A stretch of 64,000 nucleotides of DNA, from the NCBI GenBank assembly GCA_947166515.1, contig CAMVEM010000001.1, positions 27,015 through 91,014 on the forward strand. Direction: 5' to 3'. The DNA comes from an uncultured Clostridia bacterium (lineage in GTDB: Bacteria; Bacillota; Clostridia; Oscillospirales; Ruminococcaceae). A program made the translations under genes and the position numbers. A model generated the notes under the pieces. The model saw only the letters and a list, made by a program, of their open reading frames with translations. It was not told where the DNA came from and did no database searches. Within the stretch, counting starts at the first letter, position 1. Every line of letters begins with the position of its first letter. Below are positions 48,927 through 57,473 of the stretch, piece by piece.

Positions 48927-48955
48927 CATCTGCATCGTGCAGATGTTCTTTTTGT
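48927..48955 (+). terminator. Terminator-like hairpin
   Basis: catctgca-tcg-tgcagatgttcttttt. Confidence 0.7.
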
Positions 48956-49170
48956 TCTCAAAAAAGAAAGGAGAGTGTTGAAGTACAAAGGGCACCCTAA
49001 AGCAGGGCGACCCCTACCCTGTTTCAAGGGAATGGTTTTCATAGCACATTCCCAAAATGGGATGTCGCCCTGAAATGGGGAGTCATCTTTGACATCTGAT
49101 GTACCAAAACGATACATCAAAACAATGGTGGTCGTGCTTCACGACCCGGTAAAACAAAGGAGGATATTTA

Positions 49171-50439
49171 TTGAAAAAATTCAACACGATAAGCTGCGAG
49201 GAACTTATGACAGAGCCGATGCAGCCTCTCCGGTTCTTCGTGGACGGGCTCATTACTTCGGGTCTGTACATACTCGCGGGCTACCCGAAGGTAGGAAAGT
49301 CATGGCTCGCACTCGACATCTGTCTGAGCGTTGCTACAGGTCGAGACGTGCTTTCGGCGCGGACAATCAAGGGAACGGCTTTGTATCTTTGTCTTGAGGA
49401 CAACAAGGTGCGAATGCAGGAGCGTATCTACGAACTGACGGACGAGCCAGCCGATAATTTGCATTTCGTTCTCATGGCTGACAAGATCGGCGCGGGTATC
49501 GAGGAACAGATCGAGAGCTTCGTCATGCAGCACCGTGACACTTGCGTGGTGTTCATTGATACGCTTCAGATGATTCGAGGAGCCTCAATCGACAACGCAT
49601 ACGCTGCTGACTACAACGACTTGTCATCACTCAAGGCTGTCGCGGACAAGCTGGGAATAGCGATAGTCCTTGTTCATCATCTGCGAAAGACAAAAGATGC
49701 CGACCCGTTCAACATGATCTCCGGCACAACAGGGATAAGCGGCTGCGCGGACGGAAGCTTCGTTCTCATCAAGTCCAAACGCTCCGAACACAAGGCTACA
49801 CTCTACTGCACAGGACGCGACATAGAGGACAAGGAAATAGGTCTGGAGTTCAGAAACAAGCGCTGGACTGTCACCGATGAGATAGAGCCGAAGTCTCCCG
49901 ATTCTTTTTCGTTCGCAGTTCATGATATGATGCTGGAGCTGAAAGCGTATCGCGGAACAGCCACGGAATTGTGTTCACTGATGAAAAACAAATATGGGAC
50001 GGAGGTGTTTCCGAACAGGCTCACCCGTGATCTCGTGCAGCACACCTACGAGATGAGGTCATACGGAGTTGAGTTCACTCACTCACGGAGCAACGGATTG
50101 AGGATCATGACGCTCACATACCGACCGGAGAGTGACGGTAGTGACGGTAAAATTTTGATGACGGGTGGTTTGAATTCTACTGACCCTACTGTCCCTGTCG
50201 TGGCAGCCGAAAGTCCGCAAACCCTCTCACAGATTGAAACTACGGCAGTGGAGGTAAACGATACGCAGTCAAAAGTTACTGACCCTGTCGGTGAAGTTAC
50301 CGTCACTGTCGATGAATCTACTGACCCTGTGGAAAAAGAACCGGAGAGCAATGGTTTAATTAAAATGGCAACAGCGATGATGAGAAACAATCCGCTTGCA
50401 CGAGGAATTTTCGTAAAACCGTTCACCCACGGTAATTGA
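49171..50439 (+). CDS. AAA family ATPase, RepA-like (TTG start)
   Basis: LYILAGYPKVGKSWLALDICLSVATG; VFIDTLQMIRG; RBS aaaggagg 6 nt before TTG. Confidence 0.8.
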   Translation: MKKFNTISCEELMTEPMQPLRFFVDGLITSGLYILAGYPKVGKSWLALDICLSVATGRDVLSARTIKGTALYLCLEDNKVRMQERIYELTDEPADNLHFVLMADKIGAGIEEQIESFVMQHRDTCVVFIDTLQMIRGASIDNAYAADYNDLSSLKAVADKLGIAIVLVHHLRKTKDADPFNMISGTTGISGCADGSFVLIKSKRSEHKATLYCTGRDIEDKEIGLEFRNKRWTVTDEIEPKSPDSFSFAVHDMMLELKAYRGTATELCSLMKNKYGTEVFPNRLTRDLVQHTYEMRSYGVEFTHSRSNGLRIMTLTYRPESDGSDGKILMTGGLNSTDPTVPVVAAESPQTLSQIETTAVEVNDTQSKVTDPVGEVTVTVDESTDPVEKEPESNGLIKMATAMMRNNPLARGIFVKPFTHGN

Positions 50440-50445
50440 GCGAAT

Positions 50446-50597
50446 ATTTGAGCCGTTTCCGCCGATTTGCAGGGCGGGTAGAGTAGCGATACCACAGAGG
50501 GGAGTTCCGAGCAAATTTGAGCCGTTTCTGCGCCCGTGTGAGCCGATATCGCTCGGAGCAGGACTGCAAACAGTGGTCAGGTCTGGATTTGAGCTTT
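50446..50597 (+). repeat. Iteron-like direct repeats (atttgagccgtttc and variants)
   Basis: Exact 14-mer at 50446-50459 and 50515-50528, partial copies tgagccgatatc at ~50539 and atttgagcttt at 50587. Confidence 0.5.
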
Positions 50598-50764
50598 GCC
50601 GGCTTCGGCGGTTTGCACAGGACAGTCAAGTTAGGGCAGATTTCGGGGGTATGAAAAAAATGCAGGAAAAAGGGCAGTCGCCTTTTCGGCGCCTTGCCCG
50701 TCCACTTCGGCGGGCAAAGCCCACCGTTGAGCCAGTTGTAAAATTCAGAAAAAGGAGCCAAAAT

Positions 50765-51244
50765 ATGAAAAATAAGAAAAGTTGGGGGTCAAATCCCGAT
50801 ATTCCAAAGGAAAATGGCGTAACAAAGCCAAATTCCGAGGGGTCAGACAAGCGAAAATTCGCACTTTACATTGACGAGGACACGCTTGCAGAAGTCGGAG
50901 AAAAGTATGCCGAGAGCGGCTGCAGTTCCCGCTCGGAGTTCATCGTAGAAGCGACAAAATTCTATCTCGGCTACATCGCAGCCAAGAGCAGCACGAAATA
51001 TCTGCTGCCGGTTTTGAATAGCATTATCCGTGATCAGATGCAGGTATCCGAGCAGCGAACCAACAGAAATCTGTTCAAGATCGCGGTGGAGCTGGGCAAG
51101 CTGTCACACATAGTTGCGGCGATGAATGATGTTGACGATGACACCGTTCACGACCTGCACGCGATGATAGTTGACGAGGTACGACGGATAAATGGGATCA
51201 TAAATTACGAGAGTGCAGACAAATTTCAGCATGATTATTTATGA
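50765..51244 (+). CDS. Ribbon-helix-helix/CopG-like accessory protein
   Basis: RKFALYIDEDTLAEVGEKYAESGCSSRSEFIVEATKFYLGYI; RBS aaaggag. Confidence 0.65.
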   Translation: MKNKKSWGSNPDIPKENGVTKPNSEGSDKRKFALYIDEDTLAEVGEKYAESGCSSRSEFIVEATKFYLGYIAAKSSTKYLLPVLNSIIRDQMQVSEQRTNRNLFKIAVELGKLSHIVAAMNDVDDDTVHDLHAMIVDEVRRINGIINYESADKFQHDYL

Positions 51245-51258
51245 AAGGAAGGAAAACT

Positions 51259-51594
51259 ATGAAGAAAAATATCAGAACTAACAAGGAGATCGGCCTTAAA
51301 GAGCCATTGTTTCTGAGTGAGCAAGAGCTCGGTTTATCAGAGTGCCATGACATAAAACTGGACGGAATCACCTACCGTGTGTGGTCGGTGTTCGCCAATG
51401 AGGGAGAACCGTCTGACAGGCTCGCGGACTTGATGCAGAGCAGTGTTGAGTCGGGAGAACAGGTCGGCGAGGTCGTTGACTGGCAGATGATAGAGATAGG
51501 AAAAATGTTCCTTGAAGCAAGGCAGATACAGAAAAACAGGGAGAACGGGCTGCCCGATGACTACGGATTTCCGTTGGAGATCAAGGTTTATTGA
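51259..51594 (+). CDS. Hypothetical protein preceding the recombinase
   Basis: ORF with RBS aaggaagg; compact arrangement. Confidence 0.5.
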   Translation: MKKNIRTNKEIGLKEPLFLSEQELGLSECHDIKLDGITYRVWSVFANEGEPSDRLADLMQSSVESGEQVGEVVDWQMIEIGKMFLEARQIQKNRENGLPDDYGFPLEIKVY

Positions 51595-51702
51595 GAGAAA
51601 AAAGATTCGGAAAAATCCCGGATTTCGCTGGACTTCCGCCGGCAGGTGTGATATACTGTGCGGTGTAAGGTCTACGTGAGATCCGGCTGGGAAAGGAGTA
51701 AA

Positions 51703-53340
51703 ATGAACTATAAACAGCAAAAGAAAACAGCACTGTACTGCCGACTTTCTGTTGACGACGGCAGGCTCGGAGAGAGCATAAGCATCGAGTCGCAGAAGAT
51801 ACTTCTGGTGCAGTACTGCAAGGATCACGCGATAAAGAATTACGAAATATATGATGACGACGGGTTCAGTGGAACGAACTTTGACCGCCCGGGATTCGGC
51901 AGAATGTACGAAGATATACAGCGCGGACTTATCGATACGGTGATCGTGAAAGACCAGTCCCGCTTCGGACGCAGCTACATTCAGGTGGGAATGTATGTCG
52001 AGCAATTCAAAGACGCAGGAGTAAAGTTTATTGCAGTCGATGACTGCTACGACTCGTCACAGACGGACTACGATATGATGTTCCCGATGCGAAACGTTAT
52101 TAATGAGTACTATGCCCGCGAGGCGAGCAAGAAAACAAAATCTGCAAAGAAAGCAAAGGCGAAGGCGGGTCAATTCATCGGCTCCAAACCACCTTTCGGT
52201 TACAAGCTCGACCCGAATGACAGGCATCATCTGATCGTTGACGAGCCTGCCGCAGAGGTAGTCCGCATGATATTCACACTCGCATCACAGGGCAACGGCT
52301 TTACCCGCATTGCCAAAATACTGAGAGAAGAAAAGGTGCTGACACCGATAGCATATTTCAATCAGAACAATCCCGATTACTACAAATCCGATTACTGGAG
52401 ACAGGAATTTGACTGGCACTGTGAAAGTGTTCGGGTGATGCTCAACAACGAGGTGTATCTCGGAAAACTCGTCTATGGCAAACAGCGGAACAAATCCATG
52501 AAAAGTAAGCTCAAGGTGAAGAATCCCAGAGATGAGTGGATAGTCGTTGAGGACTGCCACGAGCCGATCATCACACAGGAGATGTGGGATAATGTCCACA
52601 AGCTGCTCTCGTCCAAGCACAGGGAGATCAAGACCGGCGAGGTGCAGATGTTCGCAGGGCTTGTCAAGTGTGCAGACTGCGGTCATGCCCTCACCTACTC
52701 ACAGAAACAGAGAGCGGACGGCAGTTATCACGGCTCGTACTCCTGCTGGATGTACAAGACCCACGGCAAGGAATACTGCACCTCACACTACATCACATTC
52801 GATGACCTGTATGCAGTTGTGTTCGCGGATATTCAGCGCGTAATACGGGCTTACGAGTACGATGCGGACAGGTTCAGGCGGCTTCTCGACAGCAGATGCA
52901 GTTCAAATGCGGACAAAAAGATCATTGCTCTAACTGCCGATTACGAGCAGAAAACTTCTCGTATAGCAGAAATCGACAAGGTTCTGAACAAGCTCTACGA
53001 GGACAGCGCACTCGGCAAGATCCCTGAAAGCAGATTCGAGATAATGCAGCAGACATATGATGCAGAACAGGAGACTCTCCGAAAAGAGCTTCCGGCATTG
53101 AAAGCCGAGATCGACAGGCTTAAAGAGCAGACAGATGCCGCCGATAAGTTCATCAATGTCATTCGCAAATATACATATCTCAATGAGCTGACTGCGGAGG
53201 TGCTGAACTCGCTGATTGACAAGATACTTGTCCACCATAAGGAAGTCGGCTCCGACGGTAGGGAGTATCAGCAGATCGAGATATATTATCGGTTCATCGG
53301 CAGGCTCGATGCCGCCGAGCAGGTCAAAAAAATTGCTTGA
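51703..53340 (+). CDS. Large serine recombinase (resolvase + recombinase + zinc ribbon + DUF4368-like)
   Basis: ALYCRLSVDDGRLGESISIESQK, VIVKDQSRFGRSYIQVGMYVE, CADCGHALTYSQ; RBS aaaggag. Confidence 0.95.
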   Translation: MNYKQQKKTALYCRLSVDDGRLGESISIESQKILLVQYCKDHAIKNYEIYDDDGFSGTNFDRPGFGRMYEDIQRGLIDTVIVKDQSRFGRSYIQVGMYVEQFKDAGVKFIAVDDCYDSSQTDYDMMFPMRNVINEYYAREASKKTKSAKKAKAKAGQFIGSKPPFGYKLDPNDRHHLIVDEPAAEVVRMIFTLASQGNGFTRIAKILREEKVLTPIAYFNQNNPDYYKSDYWRQEFDWHCESVRVMLNNEVYLGKLVYGKQRNKSMKSKLKVKNPRDEWIVVEDCHEPIITQEMWDNVHKLLSSKHREIKTGEVQMFAGLVKCADCGHALTYSQKQRADGSYHGSYSCWMYKTHGKEYCTSHYITFDDLYAVVFADIQRVIRAYEYDADRFRRLLDSRCSSNADKKIIALTADYEQKTSRIAEIDKVLNKLYEDSALGKIPESRFEIMQQTYDAEQETLRKELPALKAEIDRLKEQTDAADKFINVIRKYTYLNELTAEVLNSLIDKILVHHKEVGSDGREYQQIEIYYRFIGRLDAAEQVKKIA

Positions 53341-53364
53341 CATTGGGCGCGAAGTATGTTAAAA
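53336..53364 (+). promoter_or_regulatory. Outward-reading promoter overlapping recombinase stop codon
   Basis: TTGACA - 17 nt - TAAAAT. Confidence 0.55.
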
Positions 53365-53498
53365 TAACATATATCAGAGGAAGCACTCGGTTCAGGGTTA
53401 TTATTGAAAAATGAACATTTAGCTGGAAAACGGCACAATCCCGCAGTACAAGCGGGATTGTACGTAATTAAGCAATCGTCGCTTTAAAACAAATCCAC

Positions 53499-53530
53499 GG
53501 TCGGGGGTTCGAGTCCGTTCACCAGCTCCA
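53499..53530 (+). pseudogene. Truncated tRNA-Thr: 3' half (attR)
   Basis: ggtcgggggttcgagtccgttcaccagctcca identical to T-arm/acceptor end of the intact tRNA. Confidence 0.9.
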
Positions 53531-53678
53531 GCTGCAGCGACATCGCAGACACCCGTCTCAGGCTATCAGCCGGGGCGGGAATTCAATTTTTGACCCGGGA
53601 TCTAGGGAGATATAAAAATAATGCACAAAACAGCATACGGCTGTTTTGAATAAAAAAGAAAAAAAGGAGAAAAACAAA

Positions 53679-54215
53679 ATGAAAAAGACAATCAAGGTAA
53701 TGGCAGCACTCATGCTCGTTGCCGCAATGGTATTCAGCATCGCAGCATGCGGCAAAACAGACCTCAGCAAATTAAACGGTGAGTGGACAATCAGCACAAT
53801 AGACGGCAAGTCTCCCGCTGACAAGGCAACAGAAATGGGCATACCCCCGTATGGTCTTCTGACCAATTTCACACTCTCCGGCAACAATCTTACAACATCG
53901 ACTTACAATCCTACAGCAGGTGAGGTCGCTGTATCGAACCAGTTTACTGTAGAAGCTACTTCTAACGGCTTTACAGCTACTGACAGCAACGGCGGCAAGA
54001 CCAGCTTTATTTACGACAGCGCAGCAAATACCCTTTCTTACACTGCATCAAACGAGACATACATTCTTACTAAGGGCGCAACTGATATTATGGCTGCAGT
54101 TCAGGCTGCAACAGGTGCTTCCTCCGAAGGCGGCGAAGGCGAAGGTGCTGCTGAAGGCGGCGAAGGCGCTGCTGAAGGCGGCGAAGAAGGCGGCGAAGAG
54201 GGCGCTGCTGAATAA
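53679..54215 (+). CDS. Hypothetical lipoprotein with Gly/Glu/Ala repeat tail
   Basis: Lipobox FSIAAC; C-terminal EGGEGEGAAEGGEGAAEGGEEGGEEGAAE. Confidence 0.7.
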   Translation: MKKTIKVMAALMLVAAMVFSIAACGKTDLSKLNGEWTISTIDGKSPADKATEMGIPPYGLLTNFTLSGNNLTTSTYNPTAGEVAVSNQFTVEATSNGFTATDSNGGKTSFIYDSAANTLSYTASNETYILTKGATDIMAAVQAATGASSEGGEGEGAAEGGEGAAEGGEEGGEEGAAE

Positions 54216-54234
54216 TCAAGCTCGCATTATTGTT

Positions 54235-54278
54235 TATACTGCCTCACAGCACAAGCTGCTGTGGGGCAGTTTTTTATG
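54235..54278 (+). terminator. Rho-independent terminator
   Basis: ctgcctcacagca-caag-ctgctgtggggcagtttttt. Confidence 0.75.
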
Positions 54279-54543
54279 CATTGAATGGCACTTTCATCTT
54301 TAATTAACATAATCCGAAAACAAAAAGCAGGAGCTCATCGTCTCCTGCTTTCAGGCTGTCAAAGAAGTCGCTTGCGCTTGAGAATTTCAGAGAAACGCTG
54401 CGCTTGAGATTGGGGCTCTTTCTGCCGGAGTCAGCTATGACCGCTGTATAGCGCGCATATAAGCATCAGCGAAAAGTAAGTGCAAAAGCGACTCGCTTCG
54501 CAAATTAAATAACAAGTTTCTGCTTTTTTGTTATCTGTTTATT

Positions 54544-56412
54544 TTATTTCTGCACGCCGAAATAGTTTACGCAAAGCATCGTGACATCATCGAACGGATC
54601 GTCACTGCTGAAATCATCAACGCATTTTTTCAGGTCTTTCAGCATCTGCTCGGCGGACCTGTCCTTGTTATCATTCAGGAATTTCAGCATAGCGTCGGTG
54701 CCGAAGCGCTTTCCTTCCGGACTCTTAGCTTCGGGAACGCCGTCCGTGTACAGGAAAAGGCTGTCACCCGCCGCGAGTGTAGTCACCTCATCCTCATATT
54801 CCATATCCTCCATTGCGGCGAGCGGAGGCGCGTTTTCGCTGCGTATGAGCTCATAATCCCCGCCGGCACGCTTTATCCCCGGATATTCATGACCCGCGTT
54901 GGAATATGTCAGCTTTCCGGTAGAGATCTCCAGAACTCCCAGCCATGCGGTAACGAACAATCCGGAAGTGTTGTTCTCACAAAGCCTGTTGTTTGCATAT
55001 TCAAGCACTCTTGCCGGGCTTCTTCCCAGAAGCGCCCTGTCCTGAATGAGAGTCTTTGCAACTACCATAAACAAGGCTGCGGGAACGCCCTTTCCGGATA
55101 CGTCGCCCATTACAAGCCCGATATGGTCGCTGTCTATCTTGAAGAAATCATATAAGTCGCCGCCGACATCCTTTGCCGGAGTCATGGTCGCGTACAGTTC
55201 AAGCTCCTTCCTGTCGGGGAACTTTGTCGGAAGCATATCCGCCTGTATCTTCGCCGCAACGTTGAGGTCGGCGTCCATTCTGACCTTTTCGGCAGTCATT
55301 GTCCCGACCGACGCGATATATTTATCAAGAGCGACGATCATATACGCGGTGTTTTCCGCAAGTGATGAGATCTCGTCTCTGCCGGTGACCTCTTTTCTGA
55401 TGCTGTCGGCAACGCTTACATTCTTTTCTGCCGCATATTCTCTTACGCCCGCTTCAAGCCTGGTTATTTTTGAGATATATTTTTTATCTATGATTATCAC
55501 GAGCAGTATTATAAGCACGATCATAGCTCCACCGATAACGGCTGTCTGCCATATCGTAGTTTTAAGTATCCCGTCAGTCACCTCGTCAACGGGTATCTCT
55601 GACACTATCAGCCCGAGCTTTCGTCCGTTCACGATAAGCGGCGTATAATATGAGTAGGTGTGACCCCACTGGTTGTTCCATTCCTGATAAGCTTCTATAC
55701 CCTCGCCTTTTTCGAAGGTCTCCCATTCAACACTGTTTATCTTCGGATCGTTGTAATATGTATCGCCGAGGTAAAGATAACCCGTGCCTGTCTTTTCACC
55801 GTTATCTCCCGTCACAGTCTCCTCTGTGCGCTCGCCGTCTATCAGGTACAGCACATTGTATTTCCCATCATATTTTCCCTCACCGTATTTTCCTGCGAGC
55901 GAATCTATTCTCGCGCGAGGATCGCCCATTACGAGGAAATAAACATACGACATACCGAAAGCGTCGCGGGCATTCTCAAAAGTGAGGACCCAATAGCGGT
56001 GCTCGTATTCAAAATACGCATGACGGGTCTCCTCCGAAACCTCATCGAGCGAAATGTCAACTCCAATGGTCTTGCCGGGATAGTTCTCGCTCATTAAGTT
56101 ATAAAAGTTCTCCATTGCCGACTGATATTCGTCAAAATCCCACTTTATCTTAAGATTGCGATAATTATCCATGTAATAATCCATATACGCAATAGCGTCG
56201 TCGGGCTCAGCCTGCAGCAGTATCGCAAGGTAATTGTTCAGTCCACGTGCCTTTTCAAGGCTCTGAAAGGTATATGAATTTGTCTGGTTAAGATATGTAA
56301 CTATCGCACATGCGACCAGCAGCAATACAGAAAACACGAAAAACACAGACGCTATGCTCAGCATCAGGGTATTTTTCCTTTTATTCTTTTTTTCAGCTTT
56401 CAAATCAGCCAC
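54544..56412 (-). CDS. SpoIIE-family PP2C-type protein phosphatase with extracytoplasmic sensor
   Basis: N-terminal TM pair with sensor region; AAKIQADMLPTKFP...GGDLYDFFKIDSDHIGLVMGDVSGKGVPAALFM. Confidence 0.92.
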   Translation of the reverse strand: MADLKAEKKNKRKNTLMLSIASVFFVFSVLLLVACAIVTYLNQTNSYTFQSLEKARGLNNYLAILLQAEPDDAIAYMDYYMDNYRNLKIKWDFDEYQSAMENFYNLMSENYPGKTIGVDISLDEVSEETRHAYFEYEHRYWVLTFENARDAFGMSYVYFLVMGDPRARIDSLAGKYGEGKYDGKYNVLYLIDGERTEETVTGDNGEKTGTGYLYLGDTYYNDPKINSVEWETFEKGEGIEAYQEWNNQWGHTYSYYTPLIVNGRKLGLIVSEIPVDEVTDGILKTTIWQTAVIGGAMIVLIILLVIIIDKKYISKITRLEAGVREYAAEKNVSVADSIRKEVTGRDEISSLAENTAYMIVALDKYIASVGTMTAEKVRMDADLNVAAKIQADMLPTKFPDRKELELYATMTPAKDVGGDLYDFFKIDSDHIGLVMGDVSGKGVPAALFMVVAKTLIQDRALLGRSPARVLEYANNRLCENNTSGLFVTAWLGVLEISTGKLTYSNAGHEYPGIKRAGGDYELIRSENAPPLAAMEDMEYEDEVTTLAAGDSLFLYTDGVPEAKSPEGKRFGTDAMLKFLNDNKDRSAEQMLKDLKKCVDDFSSDDPFDDVTMLCVNYFGVQK

Positions 56413-56699
56413 CTACCCTTGCGACAAATGCATACTCTTAATATGGCAATTAAACAATTTGATTTTTGTTCTCTCCCCCGCATCCGGCGTGGGAGAGAAC
56501 GTAAAGCGTCACCTGAAAAAGCCAATTATTCTATTGCGGAAGTAATAATATTATAGCACTTTTCTGTAATAAAATCAACTTTTTTATATTTTTTTGTGCC
56601 GGCAGAAAAATCCGGCCTGCAGGCGCTGAGGCCGACAGCTGCAAAAAAGATGTTTCCCGCAGCTTTTACGCGGAAAACATCTTTATTCGCTGTATATAT

Positions 56700-57473
56700 T
56701 CAGTTGTTTGCGGCACTGCTCATGCTGCGGACATATTCACCGATAACCGGTGCGGAATTTTTACCGTTTGCGGCGATCTGCTTCACTATCGCAGAACCGA
56801 CGATGACACCGTCTGCAACAGCCGCCATTTTCTTTGCCTGTTCAGGAGTCGAGATGCCGAAACCGATCGCACACGGCGTATCCGTGTATTTTCTCACAGT
56901 CGAGACTATCGAACCTATGTCAGTCTTTATCTCGCTGCGCACACCGGTCACTCCGAGGCTCGAAACTATGTAGATAAAGCCTTCGGCTTCTTTTGCGATA
57001 GTTTCTATGCGCTGTTCGGAAGTCGGCGCTATCATAGAAATAAGATCAAGTCCGTATTTTCTGCAGATCGGCGCAAACTCTTCCTTTTCCTCGAACGGAA
57101 CGTCCGGGAGAATAAGTCCGTCTATGCCGATATCTTTACAGGTGCTGATGAACTTTTCTGCGTCGTAGGAATACACCACATTCGCGTAAGTCATGAATAC
57201 CATGGGTACTGTTACATCTTTGCGCAGGTCACGCACAAGGTCAAACACCTTGTCAGTGGTGGTACCGGCGCTGAGAGCGCGGATATTCGCGTCCTGGATA
57301 ACCGGTCCTTCCGCAGTCGGGTCGGAAAACGGAATACCGAGCTCTATGAGCGAAGCTCCGTTTTTCACCATTTCACGGACTATCTTCGCGGTAGTCTCAA
57401 GGTCCGGATCGCCGCAGGTTATGAAAGGAATGAAAGCCTTTCCGTTTTCAAAAGCTTTAGCTATATTACTCAT
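56700..57473 (-). CDS. trpA: Tryptophan synthase alpha subunit
   Basis: [24 protein letters not shown]; start MSNIAKAF; overlaps trpB. Confidence 0.96.
   Translation of the reverse strand: MSNIAKAFENGKAFIPFITCGDPDLETTAKIVREMVKNGASLIELGIPFSDPTAEGPVIQDANIRALSAGTTTDKVFDLVRDLRKDVTVPMVFMTYANVVYSYDAEKFISTCKDIGIDGLILPDVPFEEKEEFAPICRKYGLDLISMIAPTSEQRIETIAKEAEGFIYIVSSLGVTGVRSEIKTDIGSIVSTVRKYTDTPCAIGFGISTPEQAKKMAAVADGVIVGSAIVKQIAANGKNSAPVIGEYVRSMSSAANN

Larger units (their letters stand above)
36529..53502. mobile_element. ~17-kb integrative element inserted in tRNA-Thr by a large serine recombinase
   Basis: Split tRNA halves at both ends sharing core GGTC; joined element ends give a dyad-symmetric attP; recombinase gene next to attR; foreign cargo. 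Confidence 0.85.

Noticed and set aside
36645-53532. Classical tRNA 3'-end integration with a 34-bp direct repeat (ggtcgggggttcgagtccgttcaccagctccagc)
   Set aside because: The repeat is real, but this model leaves the half-tRNA at 36481 unexplained, needs a tyrosine integrase that is not present, and does not predict the dyad symmetry seen when the ends are joined at GGTC.
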